In this document: positions 1-10,200 of the stretch, piece by piece
Numbering within the stretch: position 1 is the stretch's first letter
Layout: every line of letters starts with the position of its first letter
Origin: Acidovorax sp. GW101-3H11
Lineage (GTDB): Bacteria > Pseudomonadota > Gammaproteobacteria > Burkholderiales > Burkholderiaceae_C
Assembly: GCF_001633105.1 (NCBI RefSeq)
Contig: NZ_LUKZ01000012.1
Coordinates: forward strand, 257,638 to 321,637
Direction of reading: 5' to 3'
DNA length: 64,000 bases
Notes under the pieces: model-generated
What the model saw: only the letters and a program-made list of their open reading frames with translations
Database searches by the model: none
Told to the model about the DNA's origin: nothing
Made by a program: the position numbers and the translations under genes

Positions 1-141
1 TCGCCCGGTTTTTTGTGCCCGCGCATTGCGGGGTTCGGAGCGGCCACCACGGCCCCGCCCACAAACCAAGCCGGTCCCAAGCCAAGCGCCCCACGCTGCT
101 GAAATGGTTTGGCAGCGCCTTTCAAAGGAGCTTGGAATCTC

Positions 142-1119
142 ATGGAAATCTTCGACTACGACAACATCCTTTTGCTGCCGCGCAAGTGCCGGGTGGAAAG
201 CCGCTCGGAATGCGATGCCAGCGTGGAGCTGGGCGGGCGCTCGTTCCGCCTGCCCGTGGTGCCGTCCAACATGAAAACGGTGGTGGACGAAAAAATCTGC
301 ACCTGGATGGCGAAGAACGGCTACTTCTACGTGATGCACCGCTTTGACCTGGACAACGTCCAGTTCGTGAAGGACATGCATGCACAGGGCTGCTACGCAT
401 CCATCTCGCTGGGCGTGAAGCAACCCGACTACGACACCGTGGACCAGCTGGTGGCCCTGGGCCTCACGCCCGAGTACATCACCATCGACATCGCCCACGG
501 CCATGCCGACAGCGTGAAGAACATGATCGGCTATCTGAAGGACAAGCTGCCCCAATCCTTTGTGATTGCAGGCAACGTGGCCACGCCCGAGGCGGTGATC
601 GACCTGGAAAACTGGGGCGCCGATGCCACCAAGGTGGGCGTGGGCCCGGGCAAGGTGTGCATCACCAAGCTCAAGACCGGTTTTGGCACGGGCGGCTGGC
701 AGCTGTCGGCACTCAAGTGGTGCGCCCGCGTGGCCACCAAGCCCATCATTGCCGACGGCGGCATCCGCAGCCACGGCGACATCGCCAAGAGCATCCGTTT
801 TGGCGCCAGCATGGTGATGATTGGCTCGCTGTTTGCAGGTCATGAGGAATCGCCCGGCCAGACAGTGGAAGTGGATGGCGCGCTCTACAAGGAGTACTAC
901 GGCTCGGCCAGCGACTTCAACAAGGGTGAGTACAAACATGTCGAGGGCAAGCGCATCCTGGAGCCCATCAAGGGCCAGCTCGCCAACACGCTCATCGAGA
1001 TGGAGCAGGATGTGCAAAGCTCCATCAGCTACGCCGGGGGCAAGAAGCTGATGGACATCCGCAAGGTGAACTACGTGATCCTGGGCGGCGACAACGCGGG
1101 CGAACACCTGCTGATGTAA
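142..1119 (+). CDS. guaC: GMP reductase
   Basis: Converts GMP to IMP with NADPH and release of ammonia, a purine salvage step in the cytoplasm. The 325-residue protein has the IMPDH/GMPR TIM-barrel pattern: a GxGPGKVC loop with catalytic Cys at residue 173, followed by [10 protein letters not shown] and an ADGGIRxHGDI phosphate-binding segment. Length and motif wording fit the Firmicutes-type GuaC2 subclass (about 326 aa) better than the 347-aa E. coli enzyme, and there are no CBS domains, which argues against IMP dehydrogenase. The ATG at 142 follows an AAAGGAG ribosome site at 124-130; upstream in-frame starts lack one. The gene stands alone and converges on the next one. Confidence 0.93.
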   Translation: MEIFDYDNILLLPRKCRVESRSECDASVELGGRSFRLPVVPSNMKTVVDEKICTWMAKNGYFYVMHRFDLDNVQFVKDMHAQGCYASISLGVKQPDYDTVDQLVALGLTPEYITIDIAHGHADSVKNMIGYLKDKLPQSFVIAGNVATPEAVIDLENWGADATKVGVGPGKVCITKLKTGFGTGGWQLSALKWCARVATKPIIADGGIRSHGDIAKSIRFGASMVMIGSLFAGHEESPGQTVEVDGALYKEYYGSASDFNKGEYKHVEGKRILEPIKGQLANTLIEMEQDVQSSISYAGGKKLMDIRKVNYVILGGDNAGEHLLM

Positions 1120-1174
1120 AGCCCGCACCTGCCGGGGCCGTGCACCATGCCACGGCCTGCGCAACCGCTGGGGG

Positions 1175-2056
1175 CTACATGCGCAGCAGGTTCTGCGCCA
1201 TGTGGTGCAGGTCCTTGCCGGGCTGGGCCAGGGTGTCGAGGATGCTGAAATGGTGCAGCCCCGGCAGCACCTGGCAGCGTGGCACCGAGTGCACACCCCA
1301 GGCCTGCTGCACCAGGCCGTTCTGGCGGTGGAATTCTTCGCTCTCATCCCCGCCCGCCACGCAGTAAAGAATGCCGTGCTCGGGCGCCAGCAGGCGCGCG
1401 GGGCTGTCTTGCAGCACATGCTGGTCGGTCAGGTGCAGCGCCTCTTGCAGGAAAGGGGTGTGCATCAAAGGCTCCAGGTCATGCAGCCCCGAGATCGACA
1501 GCGCGTTGCGCACCAGCCCATCCGGCAAGCCTGCACCGATCAACGGCCACACACTGGTCAGCAGCATGGCCGCCAGGTGCCCGCCCGCCGAATGCCCGGC
1601 CACCGTGATGCGCCGCGCATCCCCGCCATGGGCCTCAATGTTGCGCGCCACCCAGGCCACCGCTTTTTCCATCTGCCGCACGATGTGCGGAATCGTGACT
1701 GGTGCCTCGGGCGTGCCCGGGCACAGCGCGTAGTTCACCACCACCACACAGAAGCCTGCCTGGTTGAACGGGGGGGCGATGAAGGAATGGTCGGATTTAT
1801 CAAGGGCCCGCCAGTAACCGCCGTGGATGAACACCAGCACCGGCACCGGGGCACCGGCGGGGCGCGTGGAGGGGAAAACATCCAGGGTTTCCCCGGGGCC
1901 CGTGCCATAGGCCACATCGAGCACACAGGGCACCTGGGCACGCACCTGTGCGGAATCCCGGGCCCAGCGCTGCAGGTAGTCCATGTGGTCGGGAACCAGC
2001 GCACGGTTGTTGTACATGCGCTCCAGCCAGGCCGGGTCGTTCAGGGGCAAGCTCAT
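1175..2056 (-). CDS. alpha/beta hydrolase, arylformamidase-like
   Basis: Predicted cytoplasmic serine hydrolase of 293 residues. Visible are the oxyanion motif HGGYW (residues 78-82), the nucleophile elbow GHSAGG (Ser156) and a C-terminal LHHFS that probably carries the catalytic His. HGGYW with this layout is typical of kynurenine formamidase/carboxylesterase relatives, but no tryptophan catabolic genes lie nearby, so the substrate is unknown. I chose the ATG at 2056 because AAGGAG lies nine bases before it; an in-frame ATG at 2077 lies upstream of that site. It is divergent from the dehydrogenase at 2203 and convergent with guaC. Confidence 0.8.
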   Translation of the reverse strand: MSLPLNDPAWLERMYNNRALVPDHMDYLQRWARDSAQVRAQVPCVLDVAYGTGPGETLDVFPSTRPAGAPVPVLVFIHGGYWRALDKSDHSFIAPPFNQAGFCVVVVNYALCPGTPEAPVTIPHIVRQMEKAVAWVARNIEAHGGDARRITVAGHSAGGHLAAMLLTSVWPLIGAGLPDGLVRNALSISGLHDLEPLMHTPFLQEALHLTDQHVLQDSPARLLAPEHGILYCVAGGDESEEFHRQNGLVQQAWGVHSVPRCQVLPGLHHFSILDTLAQPGKDLHHMAQNLLRM

Positions 2057-2202
2057 GGGCGATGTCTCCTTGGGCAAAAACAGCTTCGGGCATCATCTTT
2101 CCATTCGCGCCAAGCTGCAAGCTCCGTGACAGGCTGGTGCACCAAAAAGGCACATGATGGCAGCAGAGACAGCCTTTCATCTCAGCAAAAAAGAAGCACG
2201 CC

Positions 2203-3087
2203 ATGACCACTACACCCCTGCGCATCGCCGTTCTCGGCATTGGCATGATGGGCCTGCCCATGGCCCGCCGCCTGAGCGAAGCGGGCCACCCGGTGCGGGC
2301 CTGGAACCGCACCCGCGCCAAGGCAGAACCGCTGGCCTTGTACGGCGTCACCGTGAGCAATACACCCGCAGAAGCCGTGCAGGACGCCGACATCGTGATC
2401 AGCCTGCTCGAAAACGGCCCCGTGGTTGGCCAGGTGCTGTTTGACCAGGGTGCCGCCCGGGCGATGCGCCGGGGCAGCCTGTTCATCGACATGGCCTCCA
2501 TCCAGCCCAGCGAGGCGCGCGACCATGCCGCCCGCCTGGGCGAGCTGGGCGTGGCGCACCTGGACGCGCCGGTCTCCGGCGGCACCGTGGGCGCCGAAGC
2601 GGGCACCCTGGCCATCATGGTGGGCGGCCGCCCCGAGGACTATCAAAGGGCCCTGCCCGTGTTTGCCCCCCTGGGGCGCGCCACGCATGTGGGACCCCAT
2701 GGTGCGGGGCAGCTCGCCAAACTGGCCAACCAGATGATTGTGGGCATCACGATTGGCGCCGTGGCCGAAGCGCTGCTGTTTGCGGCCAAGGGCGGGGCCG
2801 ACATGGCCAAGGTCCGCGAGGCCATCAGTGGCGGCTTTGCCGACAGCCGCATCCTGCAATTGCATGGCCAGCGCATGGTGGAGCGCGACTTCGCCCCCCG
2901 GGGCCGCATGGCCGTGCAGCTCAAGGACATGCGCAACGCCATGGCCACCGCCCATGAGACAGGCTTTGATGCGCCCATCACCGCCCTGTTCGAGGCCCTG
3001 TATGCCGACGGTGTCGAGCACGGCCTGGGCGACCTGGACCACAGCGGACTCTTTGTGGAACTGGCCAGCCGCAACGCGATGCAGTGA
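2203..3087 (+). CDS. NAD(P)-dependent beta-hydroxyacid dehydrogenase (3-hydroxyisobutyrate dehydrogenase family)
   Basis: Oxidoreductase of 294 residues acting on a 3-hydroxy acid or, in reverse, a semialdehyde; family members include 3-hydroxyisobutyrate dehydrogenase, tartronate semialdehyde reductase and succinic semialdehyde reductases. The N-terminus is a Rossmann fold with GxGxxG (VLGIGMMG, residues 10-17). The substrate motif DAPVSGGTVGAEAGT spans about 121-135, and the catalytic Lys173 sits in GAGQLAKLANQ. The true substrate cannot be read from sequence. No operon partner: a tRNA follows after about 90 bases. Confidence 0.82.
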   Translation: MTTTPLRIAVLGIGMMGLPMARRLSEAGHPVRAWNRTRAKAEPLALYGVTVSNTPAEAVQDADIVISLLENGPVVGQVLFDQGAARAMRRGSLFIDMASIQPSEARDHAARLGELGVAHLDAPVSGGTVGAEAGTLAIMVGGRPEDYQRALPVFAPLGRATHVGPHGAGQLAKLANQMIVGITIGAVAEALLFAAKGGADMAKVREAISGGFADSRILQLHGQRMVERDFAPRGRMAVQLKDMRNAMATAHETGFDAPITALFEALYADGVEHGLGDLDHSGLFVELASRNAMQ

Positions 3088-3103
3088 AAATTTTTAGCCC
3101 GAC

Positions 3104-3133
3104 TTGCCAACAGCCAAAAAACTAGTGCATAAT
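3104..3133 (+). promoter_or_regulatory. sigma-70-type promoter of tRNA-Lys
   Basis: A -35 box TTGCCA (3104-3109) and a -10 box CATAAT (3128-3133) lie 18 bases apart in an A-rich stretch. Transcription would start about 35 bases before the mature tRNA. Seen by eye only. Confidence 0.55.
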
Positions 3134-3174
3134 TCGAGGCTCTGCAGCAACGCAGACAGATTCTAAAAAGATTT

Positions 3175-3250
3175 GGGTTCTTAGCTCAGTTGGTAGAGCA
3201 GCGGACTCTTAATCCGTAGGTCGAGTGTTCGAGTCACTCAGGACCCACCA
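3175..3250 (+). tRNA. tRNA-Lys (anticodon CTT)
   Basis: A 76-base cloverleaf. The acceptor stem pairs GGGTTCT with AGGACCC (one G-U), the D-arm contains AGCTCAGTTGGTAGAGC, the anticodon stem GCGGA/TCCGT encloses loop CTCTTAA with anticodon CTT, the T-arm contains GTTCGAGTC, and the 3' CCA is encoded. Flanked by its own promoter and a strong terminator, so it is probably a single-tRNA transcript. Confidence 0.97.
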
Positions 3251-3269
3251 AATCGAAGCCGCAAGGCAC

Positions 3270-3305
3270 AAAAAGCCTGCTACCTATAAGTAGCAGGCTT
3301 TTTTG
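3270..3305 (+). terminator. Rho-independent terminator of tRNA-Lys
   Basis: Stem AGCCTGCTAC/GTAGCAGGCT with a six-base loop, followed by a run of T. It begins about 20 bases after the tRNA CCA end. Confidence 0.92.
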
Positions 3306-3706
3306 TTTTCAGAACAACTGCCCCACTCTCGCAGCCAGTACGCGCGCACCGCCCGGAAGCCTGCCGGTGCATGCTCTGACCTCCGGGCCACACGGCCTTG
3401 GTGTCCGCCTTCCTCAGGCGGCAACGAATGCGTCTCCCCCGAGACGGCCACCTTGCCGCTGCCAAAGGCTGCGGCCCTTTGGTGGCGCGTGCGGCTGGCG
3501 GCCATTTTTTGACCATTGAATCCAAGCGCACACCTGCCTCGTACCCATCGCAGGAACGCTTCCAACAGGGCTGGTGGCAATTGCAAACAAATGTCTACCA
3601 ACCATTTGCGGACGAAACGCGTGGCTACACTTTGTCAAACACATGACACACCGGTGAGGTAGGCCCACGACGCCACGCACACCCGGAACGAGACACCCAG
3701 AACACC
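3306..3706. other. about 400-bp non-coding gap ahead of the cellulose operon
   Basis: No ORF here has coding character or a convincing ribosome site. It must carry the bcs promoter; I could not find a clean -35/-10 pair. The stretch 3590-3660 is the most AT-rich part and the likeliest promoter area. Confidence 0.4.
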
Positions 3707-6097
3707 GTGATATCCAGACCAAAAACAACCGGCGCGCCCGCCATCCTGCTCGCACTCATCGCCGTCGGCCTGATCTCGCTACCCCACCCTGTTGCCAACG
3801 CACAGTCCTCCAAATCGCGCGACACCGGGGCCAAGGATCGCAGCCAGGCCAGGGCAGAACGCGATGTGGTGCGCGGCAAGGTGGCACCCGCAGACGCGGG
3901 ACCCGGTGGAGCCCTTGCATCAGTGGCCACGCCCCCGCCACTGCCATCCCGGCAGTGGAAGGTCAGCCTCAAGGATCTTGGCGTGACGCGCCCTATCGCC
4001 CTGCGTGGTGTGGAGAGCGAAGCCAGTGTGGGCGTGGGCGTGCGGCGCGACGAAGCGGTGGAATCGGCCCGGCTGCGCCTGACCTTCACGCTGTCGCCGG
4101 CCTTGATCCCGGTGCTGTCACACCTCAAGGTGATGCTCAACGACGAAACGCTGCAAACCCTTGTCCTCGACAAGGAGCGTCTGGGCACGCCACAGACCGT
4201 CGAACTCAACATCGACCCACGCTACTTCACCGACTACAACCGTTTCCGCTTCCAGTTCATCGGCCACTACACGATGGAATGCGAAACACCCAACCATTCG
4301 AGCCTGTGGGCCACCATCAGCAATGAGAGCCAGCTCGAACTCTCGCTGCGCCAGATCCCGCTGCGCGACGATCTGGCCCTGCTACCTGCACCGTTCTTCG
4401 ACCCACGCGACAACCGGCCCGTCAGCCTGCCCTTTGTGTACGGAGACAAGCCCAGCACAGGCACGCTCAAGGCGTCGGGCTCCATTGCAAGCTGGATCGG
4501 CATGCTGGCAGGCTACCGTGGCAACCAGTTTCCGGTGTTTGAAAACCAGCTGCCCCGCCAGCACGCCGTGGTGCTGGCCACCAACAACAACCGCGCCGCG
4601 TTCCTGCAAACCCTGCCAGCGGTGGAAGAACCCACGCTGTCTGTCGTGCCACACCCCGACGTGCCGGGCGCCAAGCTGCTGCTGGTGCTGGGCAAGGACG
4701 ATGCGCAGCTGCAGATGGCGGCCGACGCGCTGGCCTTGGGCAAGGCTGCGCTCTCGGGGCAGAGCATCACTGTCAAGTCGCTGGAGTACCCGGCCCCGGC
4801 CAAACCGTATGACGCGCCCCGGTGGATCACAACCCAGCGGCCTGTAAAGCTGGCAGAACTGGTGTCCAGTGCGTCGGAGCTGCAGCTGCGCGGCTCGGTG
4901 CTCAACGACACGGTCAACGTCTACACCCGCATGGCGCCCGACCTGTTCACCTGGAACGCCAAGGGCGTGCCGCTGGACCTGACCTACCGCTACACGCCCA
5001 ACAGTGTCTCGGACCATGGCGCGCTCAATATCTCGATCAACAACCAGTTCATCCAGTCCTACCCGCTGCAGTCGCGCGAAGACCGCACCAGTGGCAAGAG
5101 CACCATCATGCTGCCGTTGTTTGACGATGGCAGTGCCCAGACCCGTTCAGACCTGAAGATCCCGGCCTTCATGATCGGTGGCGACAACCAGCTGCAGTTT
5201 GCCTTCCAGATCCCGCCCAATGACCTGGGCCGCTGTCGCTCGGCACCGCCCACCGAGTTGTTCGCAGCCATTGATCCACAGTCCACCATCGACCTCACGG
5301 CTTTCCGCCACTACCTGGCGATGCCCAACCTGGCGGCCTATGCCAACAGCGGTTTCCCGTTCACGCGGATGCCAGACCTGGCGCAGACGTCCATCATCCT
5401 GCCGAACCGGCCGACGCCATCCGACGTGGAAGTGTTTCTGACGGCCGTGGGCCGCATGAGCGCATCCACCGGCTATCCCGGCACGCGCTTCAAGCTGCTC
5501 AGCGCGGCCGAGGCCGACAAGGCGGCCGACACCGACATCCTGGTCATTTCTCAGGGTGACAGCGACGGCCTGCTTGAAAAATGGAAGAGCCACCTGCCAG
5601 CCCTGTTGGCAGCGGGCGCACGTTCGGTGCAACCGCTGGAGCGCGCGATAGGTTCTTTCTTCGATCTTTTCAACCTGGAGCCCCACCAGCGCCTGTCGGC
5701 CTCGGGGGGCCAGGCCGTGCTGCAGGGCAAAGGCCCGCTGGCAGCCGTGACAGGCTTCGAATCGCCTCTGAGTAGCGGGCGCAGCGTGGTGGCCCTCACC
5801 GCCACCGACAAGGATGCCATGTCCTTGTTGAGCCAGGGCCTGAATGACGCGGGCAAAATCAAGAGCCTGCGTGGCGACCTGGGACTGATGCGCGGCGACG
5901 CCATCGAAAGCTTCCGCATCAAGCCCGTGTACTACGTGGGTGACCTGCCCTGGTGGCAGCGCCTGTGGTTCCACATGCACAGCCATCCGCTGCTGCTGGC
6001 CCTCGTGGGCATTGGCACTGGCCTGCTGCTGACTTTCATCGTCTACGCAGCGCTGCGCAGCATGGCGCGGCGCCGACTGGCTGCACACCATGACTAA
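3707..6097 (+). CDS. bcsB: cellulose synthase periplasmic subunit BcsB
   Basis: Periplasmic, membrane-anchored partner of BcsA that guides the glucan as it leaves the inner membrane. The 796-residue protein has an N-terminal signal peptide (hydrophobic APAILLALIAVGLISL, then VANAQ), a long beta-rich periplasmic region containing the family stretch FIGHYTMECETPNHSSLWA, and a single C-terminal transmembrane helix (about 760-780) followed by a basic tail. It starts with GTG and has only a weak ribosome site. It is the first gene of the operon and overlaps bcsZ by eight bases. First position is unusual, since bcsA normally precedes bcsB. Confidence 0.95.
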   Translation: MISRPKTTGAPAILLALIAVGLISLPHPVANAQSSKSRDTGAKDRSQARAERDVVRGKVAPADAGPGGALASVATPPPLPSRQWKVSLKDLGVTRPIALRGVESEASVGVGVRRDEAVESARLRLTFTLSPALIPVLSHLKVMLNDETLQTLVLDKERLGTPQTVELNIDPRYFTDYNRFRFQFIGHYTMECETPNHSSLWATISNESQLELSLRQIPLRDDLALLPAPFFDPRDNRPVSLPFVYGDKPSTGTLKASGSIASWIGMLAGYRGNQFPVFENQLPRQHAVVLATNNNRAAFLQTLPAVEEPTLSVVPHPDVPGAKLLLVLGKDDAQLQMAADALALGKAALSGQSITVKSLEYPAPAKPYDAPRWITTQRPVKLAELVSSASELQLRGSVLNDTVNVYTRMAPDLFTWNAKGVPLDLTYRYTPNSVSDHGALNISINNQFIQSYPLQSREDRTSGKSTIMLPLFDDGSAQTRSDLKIPAFMIGGDNQLQFAFQIPPNDLGRCRSAPPTELFAAIDPQSTIDLTAFRHYLAMPNLAAYANSGFPFTRMPDLAQTSIILPNRPTPSDVEVFLTAVGRMSASTGYPGTRFKLLSAAEADKAADTDILVISQGDSDGLLEKWKSHLPALLAAGARSVQPLERAIGSFFDLFNLEPHQRLSASGGQAVLQGKGPLAAVTGFESPLSSGRSVVALTATDKDAMSLLSQGLNDAGKIKSLRGDLGLMRGDAIESFRIKPVYYVGDLPWWQRLWFHMHSHPLLLALVGIGTGLLLTFIVYAALRSMARRRLAAHHD

Positions 6098-7247
6098 GCC
6101 CGTTCATCGCCGCGCCGCCTTGCAGACCTGCGCCAGTGCCGCCCTGCTGGCCTGCTTCCCGGGCGCACAGGCCCAGCCAGCCGCAGCGGGCGGAGGCCGC
6201 ACCGCCTGGCCCGCCTGGGACACGTTCAAAGCCCAGTTCATCAACGAAGGCGGCCGCGTGGTCTCCGATGACGATGGGGGTGGCCAGACCTATTCCGAAG
6301 GCCAGTCCTACGCACTATTCTTTGCGCTGGTGGCGAACGACCGGCCCATGTTCGACAAGCTGCTGCGCTGGACGGAGAACAACCTCTGCGAAGGCGACAT
6401 GACCGCACGCCTGCCTGCATGGCTCTGGGGTCGCCGCCCCGACGGTACATGGGGTGTGATCGACAGCAATGCCGCATCGGATGCCGACCTGTGGATTGCC
6501 TATGCGCTGGGCGAGGCCGGTCGGCTGTGGAACGAGCGCAGCTACCGCGCCCTTTCGGCCCTGTTGGCCGCACGTGTGCTGCGGGAGGAAACCGCCGACA
6601 TCCCTGGCCTGGGGCCCACGCTACTGCCCGCGCCCAAGGGGTTCGTGCAGCCCAACGGCCGCTGGCGCCTGAACCCCAGCTACGTGCCCATGCACCTGAT
6701 GCACTGGCTGGCCGCCAGTGACTACGACCCGCAATGGAAAAAGCTGGTGGACAGCTCGCTCAAGGTCATCCGTGGCGCATCGCCCAAGGGCTTCACCCCG
6801 GACTGGACCGTGTACGACGCCAAGCAGGGCTTTCTGGTCGATACAGAAGGCAAGGAAAAAGGCCAGGGCACCTACAACGCCATCCGTGTCTACCTGTGGG
6901 CCGGTGTGATGCATGCCGACGCGCCCGGGCGCAAGGCGCTGCTCGACACCCTGGCGCCCATGGCCCGCTATGTGCGCGAGCAGGGCTACCCGCCCGAATC
7001 CATCGATATCCTGACCGGGCAGGCCTCGGGCCCTGCACCCTCGGGCTTTTCGGCCGCGATGCTGCCCTTTTTGCGTGCCATGGGGGACGACAAGGCGCTG
7101 CAGTCGCAGCGCATGCGCCTGGAGGCACGCCCCCTGCGACCCAAGGCCTACTATGAGCAGGTGCTGGCCCTGTTTGGCCAGGGTGCATTCGAGGGGCAGT
7201 ACCGCTTCACAGCAACGGGCCAGCTCCTGGCGCGGTGGAAACCGTGA
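6090..7247 (+). CDS. bcsZ: periplasmic endo-1,4-beta-glucanase (GH8), BcsZ
   Basis: Cellulase that trims or releases glucan during synthesis; 385 residues. The N-terminus is an export signal with twin Arg (HRRAALQ, then a hydrophobic stretch ending near AQAQ). The GH8 pattern YSEGQSYALFFAL contains the probable acid/base Glu70, and TPDWTVYD supplies the downstream catalytic Asp. Length fits the family (E. coli BcsZ 368 aa). Start and stop overlap with both neighbours indicates translational coupling. It sits between bcsB and bcsC, as in E. coli. Confidence 0.94.
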   Translation: MTKPVHRRAALQTCASAALLACFPGAQAQPAAAGGGRTAWPAWDTFKAQFINEGGRVVSDDDGGGQTYSEGQSYALFFALVANDRPMFDKLLRWTENNLCEGDMTARLPAWLWGRRPDGTWGVIDSNAASDADLWIAYALGEAGRLWNERSYRALSALLAARVLREETADIPGLGPTLLPAPKGFVQPNGRWRLNPSYVPMHLMHWLAASDYDPQWKKLVDSSLKVIRGASPKGFTPDWTVYDAKQGFLVDTEGKEKGQGTYNAIRVYLWAGVMHADAPGRKALLDTLAPMARYVREQGYPPESIDILTGQASGPAPSGFSAAMLPFLRAMGDDKALQSQRMRLEARPLRPKAYYEQVLALFGQGAFEGQYRFTATGQLLARWKP

Positions 7248-10200
7248 CCCGAGCCCCCCGACGCCCCCTCCATTGGCTGCCTTCCATCACCCTGCTGGCC
7301 GCAGCCTGCCTTCCCCCAGCCCAGGGCGTGCACGCCAGTACGCCATCGGCCGTCGAGGCCGAGCTGCTCAGCGGTGCCCGCATGTGGGCATCCAAGAACC
7401 GCCCCGACATGGCCCGCCAGCTGGTGGACAAGGTCCTGGCTATGGACCCCTATTCGCCGCAGGGACTCGGCACGCTCGGCGACCTGGCGCTGCGCGAGAA
7501 AAAGATGGACGAAGCCAAGCGCATCCTCGACACCCTGCGCAGCCGCCACCCTGGCCACGCGGTGACTCAGGAGCTGGAGACCCTGGTGCGGGTCTATGGC
7601 AGCGAACGTGAAAAGCTCTCGCAAATGCGCCTCATGGCGCGTGCAGGCCGCAAGGCAGAGGCCGCCGACCTGGCGCGCGAGCTGTTCCCGCAAGGCCCCC
7701 CTACCCTGGGTGGACTGGCGCTGGAATACCACCAGATCCTCGGCTCCAGCACCAAGCGCAATACCGACTCCCTGCGCCAGCTGGGCAAGCTGTACCAGGA
7801 GACCGGGGAATCCCGCTACCGCCTGGCGCAGCTCGAAATGCGCATGTACCAGGGCGAGAACCCCACCACCGTGGTGCAGGAAATCGAATCGCTGGCCAAG
7901 CAACCCGACGTCAACGCCCAGCAATTGCAGGACCTGTGGCGCCGTGCCATGGACCGGCTGGCCAACACCTCCGCCAACCTGCCCCGCGTGCGTGCCTTTC
8001 TGCAGCGTTACCCGGGCGACAAGGCCATGGAAGATCGCCTGGCCGCCATGCAACAGGCCGTGGAGCGCGCCGCCCGAGCGGCCCGCGACCCCGCTAACCT
8101 GGCACGCAATGCCGCACGGGCAGCTTTGGACCAGGGCAACACCGAATTGGCCGAAGAACAGCTCCAGGCCGCACTGGCCTTGCGCCCCAGCGATGGCGAC
8201 AGCCTGGGCAACCTCGGGCTCATCCGTCTGCGCCAGGGTGAACATGCCCAGGCCCAGGAGCTGTTTGGCCAGGCCTATGCGCTGACCCGCCAGGGCAAAT
8301 GGAAAGAACTACAGGAGACGGCCCGGTTCTGGGGCTTTCTGCGGCAGGCAGACCGGGCCATTGAGAAGAACGAACTGTCTACGGCCGCGAGCCTGGCCGA
8401 GCGGGCGCTGGCCCTGCAACCCGGCAACGCAGAGGCGCTGACCACACTGGCCAGCATCCGCGACCTGCAGGGAGACCACGCGCTGGCAGAAAACCTGTAT
8501 CTGGACGCGCTGCGGCATGACGCCGCCAGCAGCGCTGCCGTCAAGGGGCTGGCCAGTCTGTATGCCCGCACGCAGCGCTCAGGCAAAGCGCTGGCCTTGC
8601 TGGCCGAGGCCGCCACCCGCGACGCTGCCCTGGGCGCAAAGCTGGCAGGCACGCAGGCCGACATCTTGGTCGCCCAGGCCGAAGAGCACCTGCAGGCGCA
8701 GCGCCTCAGTGCCGCGCTGCGCGCCCTCGAATCTGCCGTGGTGTTGGCCCCGGGCGATGCCTGGGTGCGGCATCGCCTGGCACGGTTGTACCTGCGGCTG
8801 AACCTGCCCAAGGAAGCGCTCAATGTCATGGACGAAGGCATGGCACGCGCCACCGTCACCCCACCGGGCGCGGCCAGCGGCGCCATGCTGTACGCACGGG
8901 CGCTGATCCGCTCTGCGGTGAATGACGATCAGGGGGCGCTGGCCGATCTGGCGCAGATTCCATCTGGCGAGCGCACCGAATCGATGCAGGCGTTGAGCCA
9001 GCGCTCCACCGTCAACTCGCTGGCGGCGCAGGCAGCCGCCAGCCGCCAGCCCGCCGAGGCGCAGGCCCTGCTCGCCCAGGCCGAGCAGACCGCTGGCAAT
9101 GATGCGGAGCTGCTCTACACCGTGGCCAATGCCTGGTTTCGCCGGGCGCAGCCCCTGCAAGGCGTGGCAGTGTTCAACCGGTTGGCAGCCCGCGCGCACC
9201 GCATGGAGCCGCAGGCGCAGCTCGACCATGCCCAGTTGCTCAACCGCGCACAGGACGATGCCACACTGGCCGAACACTTGCCCCGCCTGTTGCAATCACC
9301 GGGCTGGAGCGTCGAGCAAGAAGCGCGCCTTGTAGCGCTCTACACCGCCCACCGCGAGCGACTCATCGAACAGCAGCGCCAGGCCGGCAACCTGACCGAA
9401 GCCGTGCGCATGGCGCGCCAGCCACTGCAGCTGCCAACACCAGCAGCCTCTCCCGATGCGGTCCAACAGCGTGGGCAAACGCAGGCCCGCCTGTTGATGG
9501 CTGCAGGTGAGTATGCCGACGCAGCCCGGCTGCTTGCACCGCTGGTCAAGACGCAGCCCGATGGCCTGGACCTGCGCATGGCCCTGGCGGATGCACTGTC
9601 GCGCCTGGGCGATGTACGGGGCGCTACCGAGCACGCCCTGTGGCTGCAAGACCATCTGCCCCCCACCGACGCCGGACAGCAGCTGGCGCTGCTGCGCATC
9701 TGGCAACGCGCAGGCCGCATGGAAGAAGCCCGGGCCCTTTCCACACGATTGCTGCAGGCTTTTCCCAATGACAGCGATGTTCTGCTGCATGCCGCGCGGC
9801 TGGAACGAGCGAACCGCAACTATGCGCAGGCGCTGGTGTTTTTCCGCAGCGCCCTGATGCTGGAGACGCGCGGCGGCGCCCTGGCGACGGCTGAACCCAC
9901 CCCGACCGAGGCGATGGATGCCGAGCCCCCGCTGGCGCTGCAAAAGAGCTACGCGCTTTCGTTGCCCGTGGATCCCATTGTGGTGGCCAAGATCCAGGGT
10001 GAGATCGACGCCATCGAGGCCCGGCGACAGGTCTGGATCGAGGCCGCGCACACCGGGCTGCGCAAGAATTCCACCGAGGGCATCTCCAGCCTGCGCGGCT
10101 GGGAGCGCCCCCTCGTCGCCTGGATGCCACGCGGCTACGACGGGCACTATTTTCTGCATGTGGACCGGGTCAAGCTCAACGCAGGGGACTTGCCTGCCGA

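Noticed and set aside
1136-1157. GGCCGTG/CACGGCC hairpin as terminator of guaC
   Set aside because: Stem of seven with no T-run in either direction; too weak to call.
2130-2165. possible NtrC-type site near GGTGCACC
   Set aside because: Only one short half is convincing and there is no sigma-54 -24/-12 pair.
3280-3646. several 60-110-codon frames between tRNA-Lys and bcsB
   Set aside because: They overlap each other on both strands, lack ribosome sites and resemble nothing known.
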